Program-made: the position numbers and the translations under genes
Assembly: GCF_040802235.1 (NCBI RefSeq)
Contig: NC_133174.1
Coordinates: forward strand, 109,807,647-109,871,646
Origin: Manis javanica
Lineage: Eukaryota > Chordata > Mammalia > Pholidota > Manidae
Length of the DNA: 64,000 nt
Direction: 5' to 3'
The notes under the pieces: generated by a model
Seen by the model: the letters and a program-made list of their open reading frames with translations, nothing else
Databases searched by the model: none
What the model was told of the DNA's origin: nothing
Shown: positions 39,401 through 48,400 of the stretch, piece after piece
Position numbering within the stretch: position 1 is the stretch's first letter
Layout of the letters: every line of letters begins with the position of its first letter

Positions 39401-42400
39401 TTTGTAAAATTTGACTGTGCTCCAATATAGTATGAAATTCCTTTGGATGCACCCTCCAGAGTGGCACCTCGTATTAACAGGATGAGTAGGACAACATAGG
39501 GGAAAAGAGCTGTAAAATATACCACCTACCAAGAAAAACACCAAAAGTTAATGTTATTTTTTAAATCATGGTGTATAATTATATACAAATAAGGTTATTA
39601 GCCAGTTGAGATTAGTAAAATAAAGTATGAACGGTTTTCATAAGGGTGTCAGTAATTCTGGTGTGGTAATACCAATACGAAAGTGGACATTATTTCCTCT
39701 TTCTGTGCTCACCCTCTCAAATGATCCATTTTCAAAACACTCTGACATATGAAGCAATATTTCCCAGGTTCGTGATTGTAAATACACAATCAGCTCAGAA
39801 GTGATAACTTGGAGTCTAGGTAGAGAGCTTTCCTAAATATATAAATACATCTGAATGAGTATCTGAACAGACCGAATATCACCTCTTGGTAAATTATCAC
39901 ATTGAGGTGGGAAGAAAAATGATTTTAAACCCTGCAATGGTGAGTATGTACTCAGTCCCCAAGGACAAGAAAAATAATCTTCTAGTATATGTCCAAATCC
40001 CATGAAAGCTAATTAAAGTGCATGCTGGACACTTGCTATTATTATCCTTAAAACCACCAGTAAGAGAGTTTGATAGAACACAATACAAGTGCACTGCTTT
40101 TGTCATAGTAACACATGGTTCTAGATGAGCAGATTGCCTTTGAGGCTGGCTTTTCATTAATGTGGGTGATTTCCTTGATCCACTTTGGTATCCTGTGTTT
40201 GAAAACATGCCCAAGGAGATGATTTCAAGAAGTCATCCAGAGACCACAACAAATTAATTGCTTGGGTAAATGGCCTTTAATGGATTCTTTCAATGTTAAC
40301 ATCAAAAAGGAACTGAGGGTTTCAAAAATATGCAATTGAAACATTTTGGAAAGTTTCCACAGACTTTGTGATGTTCACAGTAGTTTTGCAATCTAACAGC
40401 ATGTCTCATTACAGTTTAACATTAAGTGCATGTGCTAGATGTTGTACCAGGAATACAAAGATAGTACCCACAATTACTCCAGTCCTCTTCATTCTACTAG
40501 TTATAAACACATCAACATTCACTTTTCTGGGTACTGTACAAGTGCTCACAGAGAAAATTTCATGTCCTCTGAATTTGCCATGATGCACTATGACATTTTC
40601 ATTTAAAAATAAAGTAATTAAGTGGGAAAATGCAATGATTTTCAGAAGAGGATTCTTTGCGGAGGGAGAGGGTTCTGAGACAGTTTTGGCAAGCTTTAAG
40701 AGAACAATTGCATAGTTAATTTTTTCCCCTCTCTCCAACTAGGGGAATCCTGACACTAATACTCTATATAACAGGAATCTAGACTTCCCAAACCAAACAT
40801 TGCAATATACAATTTCATTCAAGATGCTTTTTCATGTAACAGAAAATCTTAAAAATATACTCTCAAGTTGCAGAATGCTGTATCAACTAGAAGTGTTCAA
40901 GTTTTGAGTAATTGCAGAACTCTACTAGATTTTGCTTGTTTTATTTTTAAAAGTAGTAGTGATCTTATGTTTTTTCTTTGAGTTAGGCTACCTACTTAGC
41001 TTTTCACACATTTGAGTATTTGAGTATTCCCATTGTGGACAAAACAGGATTTGATAATGCTTGACACTGAACTAAAATGACGTTGGAAAACAGCTACATC
41101 ACTATCTAATGTGTTTTCCAAATTACCTTGCCAGAAGACTTGATTCCTCTATATAGTGCTGCTCCAACTATGAGCCAAGCCAGAAGAAGACAAAGGGCTA
41201 AATACCACACAATTACTCCAGTCTCATCCATTCCACTTGATCGCTGGAGCGCCACTTTACTGAAAACACATAAGCCCTTTTATGAACACAAAATCACTTG
41301 TCTTAGTACATTGAATTTTGTAATATTTTTTATCCAGGGAAAAGCTTCATAACTATTTTATCTTAATGCATCAATGTCTTGTGAACCTTTTATTGATACT
41401 GTTACATACAGGGGGAAAATTATTTCAATGAAAAGTCAGGCTCTAAACCTCAGGGTTAACTACAGCCAATCCAAAGTTCCAAACCCTGGAATAAAAGATC
41501 TACTGATTCCTTCAGCTATGATTTTTCCCCAATATTTCAAAACTCCTTTATGTAAAGAGGTTAACCTTATATCAGACTATTTCATTTTACTTGTTACCGT
41601 ACTTTTTCTTACATTAAAATGACAGAAAACATTTAAAGTTGTATTGAATATTTTCTTATTCATCATACTTGTAGTTGTCATGAAATCTAAATGGTCCCAT
41701 TATTTATACCTTTTTCAAATTTTTCTGTAAAACTCCATGAATTCTACAAAGGGCATGCATGGATTTAGGATTTTAATTCTTAGCTTGGTGTTTGGGAATA
41801 TTTCAAGATCCAAATTTTAAAAGGGTCACATAAACTGTTAACATGTAGATGAGGAAGAGTTCATTACAGCAATAATCAAGCAAATTATGTAAAGATAAAG
41901 GGTAAGTATACAGTAAGGAAAATAAAAAGGCATCATTTAAAATTAATAAAAGTAAATGTAGCCCCAAATATCTTTTTTACCATATAACTGTTAGGGAGGA
42001 ATTCAGTTCAAAGACACGGAGAAGTCAGAGCATGAGGTGAGGAAGGAATTCATTAAAGCGAGAATATTAGGGAATGACAGCTGCCTTGCAGGCAGCAGAG
42101 AGTAAGGAAGAACACAGTGATAAAGGAGTTCATTGAACTGCTGCTCAGCATGAGGCATACACCCTGCTAACTCCTTAAGCCAGTGTCACCTGGCGTCCAG
42201 TGTCCACTTGGATCTGCATGGCATGGGAACTGAGTCCCTGCCACCCCAGCATTTGGGGGAGCCACAGAGCACTGGATGGAGTGAGATTATGTTCTGCAAA
42301 CTTCTCAGAGGCAAAGAAAGGAGACTTTCAGGCAAGCACTAAAGAGCATGACCATATAGCTGCAGTTCCATCCAGGTCACCCAGGAAATGGAGGCTTGCG

Positions 42401-45400
42401 AGCCCACATATGAACTCTCAGCAGCCTCTCTCTACTTATCTGAAATAAGACAGAGAGAGTGAAGATTTGAGCTTAAGTCCAGAGGATTAGAATTAAATAG
42501 CAAAGTAACAAGGACACTTACTACTGGAAAAGCACAGAGACAAAAGTTAAAAATTGAACAGTGAGAAGTTTATTTCAGGCAAAAAGGTGCACGCTCAAAG
42601 AAAGGAGAATATGGGAAACCTCAGAGAATAAGTGCCCTGAAACACTGGGGGTTCCCTCTTTTAAGAATTTTTCATGAATGTGACAAAGGGCTAGGGTGTG
42701 TAGACATGTCAAGTGGTCTCAAGATGCTTATCTCTGGTGAGAGACACCATGTCTCCTCTCCTCTATTATCAGTCCTGTAGGTAATTCTGAAAAATTGACT
42801 TAACACAAGAAATTTACTGATTCGGTTCCTCCCCAGGATAGCAGTTTCCCTCTGGGAACATATCAATCCAGACTGCTTGCCCTGCCCCCAAGATGGGCTG
42901 AATTATTGTCTGTTTGCTAAAGAATATGTTAGGAATCTTACTTCCTAACTTCCTGGCTTTTAGAATGTAATCTTAGCTTTAAGATGGAATCTTTCCTGTT
43001 CTTACTATACTGTTTATATCTGGGCTTTTTTGGAAAATTAATTATGGTGCTTGTCTCCTGCCCTGGTTACAAAATTACTTGATGAGGGGCTGGAGGAGGA
43101 GGAAAAAAACACCATATAGGTTAAGTTAAAGAATTAACTGGCCTTTTAGCAGGCTAAAGTAAATCTTACAATGGTATCATCTAATTGACACAATGAAGAC
43201 ATGGACTGTGTACTAGGATCCTTGTCTTTATCTGGGGAATATCTGGACATTCCAAGTTACTCCTGGCCTTGGGAGCTTCAGACGATTAACTCATTAACTC
43301 CGTGAGTATTTTCTGGCTCCTTATATCTGGGAGTTTTATCTGTTTAACTCTTTGAGTCCCTTTTAATGGGCGTTACTGGCCTTATTCTCTCTACACCCCA
43401 CTGATATCTATTTTTCTGCATAACGTAATGACAATTATAAGCAAGATGGATAATGAAGAACTGCAGCCTTAAATAGCAATTTTGCCCCAAATATTGCTCA
43501 TCACCCAACTGTGTATTGTGAGAACTTGTTCATTATAGTCTAACATTTGAATATTATTTTTCTTCAAAGCAATGCCCTAACTTATACCTAATAAGCACTA
43601 AATAAATCATTACTGACAGTTGTGCCCATTTAATTGATTTATAAATGACAATTTGTTAACTATGAGCTAATTTTGCAGGTACAAGGTAGGTATACTTTTG
43701 GAACAAATGAAGCATAATTTTCTCTGATTCCCCCTTTTCTCTACTTATGTGAGTTAAGGGCTGATTAATATTTTATTGTCATTTATAAAAAATTTTGAAT
43801 AGCACCTGCTTAAGAAGCACATCATCTAATGCACTTACTTCCAATATTGTTCACTGGGAAGCTGCCCTGGCTGATAAACTTGACTTTCGTCGATGCAGGT
43901 AAAATTGTTGGCATCTACCCAGCTCTTATTTGCTTGGAAGATCTCTGTCATATTGATACTCACACTACAGTGAGTTACTAAAAATTATAAAAGGAGTATA
44001 CAAATAAGTACTTAGTTTTGAAGAATATTTTCCTGGGAAAAAGTTTTAATGGTAAAATATTTAAAGTACTATCTAAATTGTTACTTAGTGACAGTGGAGT
44101 AGAAATCTTACAAATGAAATAGCTATGCACATTCAGCATCTTAAATCTCTGCTACACAGCTGGGGATGAGTCTGGAAATATCTGCCCTTTTAAACTGTGA
44201 TTGTATTTATGGTAATAACAGCTACAGAGTAACAATCACTTCAGTTGGGAATTAATGCTTAAGGAACTTTCAGTATGTTGACTTATTTAGCCTATATAAA
44301 TAAATGACATCTTTAAATACCTAAGAAGCATTAAATCATTTTCACTTTGTTCTCTGATATACATATGCAATCCCAGTCATATTAGTCTGCAATACCGACA
44401 CTACATTATCCCAAAGATTAGCAACATATGACATGGACAACACTCACTGTTTCCTGAAAAATACTACTCCAATCATAGGTAGCGCTTTTCTCTCTTTACC
44501 ACTTTCCCATTTTCTTCCTTCTCTCCTGCCCAGGACTTAGACCTGTAAGAAGTTCTCCTAGTTGTGATTTTGCCTTATGTCCTCAGAAATTAACATAGTG
44601 CATTAGTCAGCTTTCAGGTGTTCATGCTTTACTCTGCTTTCATCAATAGCCTATGGCTCAGTTAAAACTTTACCAAAATTGGTTAGAAAATGACTGAACC
44701 CTTTAAGTTTATTAGATAATATAAAAGAATGATGCAGAGTTAATAGTATTCTAAAAATAAGTAAATTAATTTTACCAATAGGCGATCTGCTACAGTTTGT
44801 ATCTGCCCAATAAGAACAATTTTTCCATGGTAGTTCACTTTGAAAAGAAGCAAACATGTAGTAAAGACTATAGGCAATTATGACATTGTAATAGATCGTC
44901 ACAAAAATGGCTATCAGGACCATTGTAATTCCCACACCTGGAAAAGAAAACAGTGAAAAAACCAAATGAGAAATTTCTTTTGGTGATTCATAAAAAAAGC
45001 TGTACATCAAAAGGTTTCCAGAAAGTCTATTTAAAATGAGAAGGCTATTTCAAACAACTTTTTCATTTTTAAAAAAAATTTTTGAGGGAGTCTGTGGGGG
45101 AGGCAGTACTACATTTTAAGTAGTTTTCTTCTCAAATATAAGGTAATTTTGATGATTGGCTTCCTGAGACAGTTTTTAGTTGATTAGATAAGGTACTAAG
45201 ACCTGTATTAACTCATCAAATTCACATAAGGGAAAACCCATGTCCATTACTCTTTCTTATTAAGTCTGTAAATTCTTGCCAGGGTGGGTACTATCCTTAA
45301 AAAAAAAAACTATTCAAAGCTCATATACTCTTAACTCATTGACCAATACATCTTCATCTGTAAACCAACATTTTGACAAGTAGAAAAGCTGCTGAGTTAA

Positions 45401-48400
45401 TACCCTGAAAGGATAGTGTACAGGCATACCTCAGAGATATTGTGTGTTCAGTTGCAGAGCACCCTAATAAGGTGAATATTGCAGTAAAGCAAGTGAAATG
45501 AAGTGTTTGGTTGCCCAGTGCATATAAAAGTTATGTTTACACTACATTGTAGTCCACTAAGTGTGCAATAGCACTACGTCTAAAAACACATGCATACCTT
45601 AATTAAAGAATTACTTTATTGAGTCATAATCACTGATCACAGGCAACCATAATGCCTATAATAATGAACAGGTTTGAAATATGGCAGGAATTACCAAACA
45701 TGACACAGAGACACAAAGTGAGCAAATGCTGTTGGAGAAATGGCGCCAATAGATAGGGTTGTAAGGGTGTCATTATTTTCCTATTTTAACCTTTTAAATT
45801 CTCTTGGTACATAGTCCTGTTGTGCATTAATTCATGTCTCCAGCTTTCTTCTACTTCACTTGCAGTCTTTGTCTTCTTTCTTGTGCATATCTTTTACAAT
45901 GCCCCATTCAGAAAAGTTCTTCCTAATTCCTTCTATATCTGCAACCGTGGCTTGACACCAGGTTGCCACAAACTTTCAATTTATAAAAAATAAAATTATA
46001 TGCAAAGCACAAAAAATCAAAGTGCAGTAAAATGAGGTGTGCTTGTACAGCATTTCTACAAACACATGAAAAGAAAATTCAACAACTCAGTAACAATCTT
46101 AATTTAAACGTTCGAAGTTTCTTTAACTCAGTAGTTTCAAAATGCAGTTTAGCATACTGAATATGACTCCCATGGTTAAGACTAGCTATTGAGGTAGCTT
46201 CCTTAATATTGCAGCACAATATTCTATTCATCTCACTGTAACTTTATTTTTGATGTTGCACTGAGGCTTTTACAAATAGTTTTCAGCAGCTAGCACATAC
46301 CCAAATGATATCGAATCTTCAGGCAAGTTGTTTGATGTTTAGTAACAAGGCATTTTGTAAAACTTTTCTATTGTCCTTTTAGGAGCATCCAAGAAAAAAT
46401 AGTGACCTGCCCTTCAACTTTTCTGAATGGGGCATTGTAAAAGATATGCACAAGCAAGAAGACAAAGACTGCAAGTGAAGTAGAAAAAAGCTGGAGACAT
46501 GAATTAATGCACAACAGGACTATGTACCAAGAGAATTAAAAAGGTGAAAATAGGAAAATAATGGCACCCTTACAACCCTAATATTCTTCCTAATTCCTTC
46601 TATATCTGCAGCCCGAGATAAACAGATACAAATTAACACTTGACTTTTAAATTCTACAATGGCAAATATTCAGAAAAACAGTGTATGCTTCTTTGCCTTT
46701 AATATGCCTTAATTTTAAACACTTTTCTTCCACATAGTGAGGACATCTATATGTACGAATAGACCAATAAACACAATCAGGAAAACATTTTAATACCAAC
46801 CTTGAAATAATGGAAGAATTCTCCAAACTGAAACTGGGCCTAAGCTAGCAAATTGTCCCAGTGAACACTCTAGGAAGAACAAAGGTAAACCAGCCAATGC
46901 TAGCATAATCGCATAAGGTATCAAGAAGGCACCTAGAAAATGCAAAAAAAATATCCAAAGCACTGTTAAATCCCAAAATCTTGATAGCACTTGGACAACC
47001 AGGATAACATTTGGAAAGCATTCTGATAAAGTAGAGTTGGAGTACTGGACTTAAGTCCCAAATTTACTACTTTCTACAAGAAAGTTATTTATTCTAAACA
47101 TTGTAGTAATTCTAAATTAATCTAGTAATTGATTCTAAACCTTGGATTCCTCATCTATGAAATGGGGATGCTAGTATTACCTAATGAGGTTGTTGTGGTT
47201 ATGAAAAGTAGCCTATGAAAAGTAATTCACAGATGTTGAATGATCCACACACTCTGAAACCAGAAAGACCTAGGTTTATGTCTTGGCTCCACCATTCACT
47301 AGTTATGCGGCCTGGGGGCAATTTACCTAACCTCTGAACTTTAGCTTTCTCATAAATGGGGAGAACAATACCAAATCCTCAGTTTGTAGTTAAGGGTTGA
47401 ATTACATGTGTGAAAATACTTGGCAAAATGGCAGACACACGGTATATGTTTCAAGTTCATTTCCCTCCTTTTCCATTAAAAATAAGTGGTCTGTTTTTAA
47501 GACTTCAGGAGCAAAGGCAAAATGTGGTTCAGTTTGAAAGTTATTGTAGTGAAATTCACTATACTCCAAATAACCACAAGTCTTCATTCAATGTTAATAA
47601 GAAGTTTATTGTTTTTGTTAGAAGAATCTGAACTTTTGAGAAGCATTCAGAGTCAACTTTCAACTTCAAAAGGACTAATTCTCCTACATTTAAATTAGCA
47701 AGTCCCCATCCCCATTTTGTGTTTTTTTTTAAACTTTTATTATTTTACTTTTTTCTGCCCTCTTTTGGGATAGAGTATTGCTTATTAGAACTGTTACCAG
47801 ATTGTAGGTAGAAGCAGGGGCAGAATATTAAACCTAGTGATCTAGAAGTCTTAACAAAAATTAATAAGAAAATGTGGGGCTCACTGTATAAAAATGGCCT
47901 TCTGCATTATGTATATTTCATTTACTCATGTTACAATTTTTTCATGTGTTTTTCATATAAGGATAATACTGTAACACTATACCTGAGAATTACATTTTTT
48001 CCAACCCTCAAAATTTTCTAAAAATAATGAGACAATAAAGTACTTGTTACATATAAGTCACTAGTCACTCAAATATAGGGACACATGTTTTGATAGATGT
48101 TGCAATGTACATACCATTTTTAGCATTACTAATAGAAGTTTAAGTCCTACAAATGATAAATATAAAGAAAAGGTAAAACAAATTACCCCTGTTTAAATAT
48201 AACAATAAATTAAGTTTGACTAGCCCAGCATAAAGAGCTTTTTTGGGGAAAAATGGATTCTTTTCTTCCATGTTATATTATTCATTATTTTCACCTATTT
48301 ATGTTATTTCATCTGTTATATTATTTCATTATTAATAACAGCCATAATTGGTAAATTGTTAATATAAGATAGTATTCACAAATTGTTAGTATCATTGACC

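Larger units (their letters stand above)
45421..46045 (+). mobile_element. Tigger1-like non-autonomous transposon in intron 3
   Basis: Terminal repeat CAGGCATACCTCAGAGATAT at 45421 and its inverted partner ATGAGGTGTGCTTG ending at 46045, with TA on both flanks. The left end matches the Tigger1 terminus (GCATATAAAAGTTATGTTTA). The transposase region is deleted. Its interior holds arm 1 of the 165-bp inverted duplication. Confidence 0.85.
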
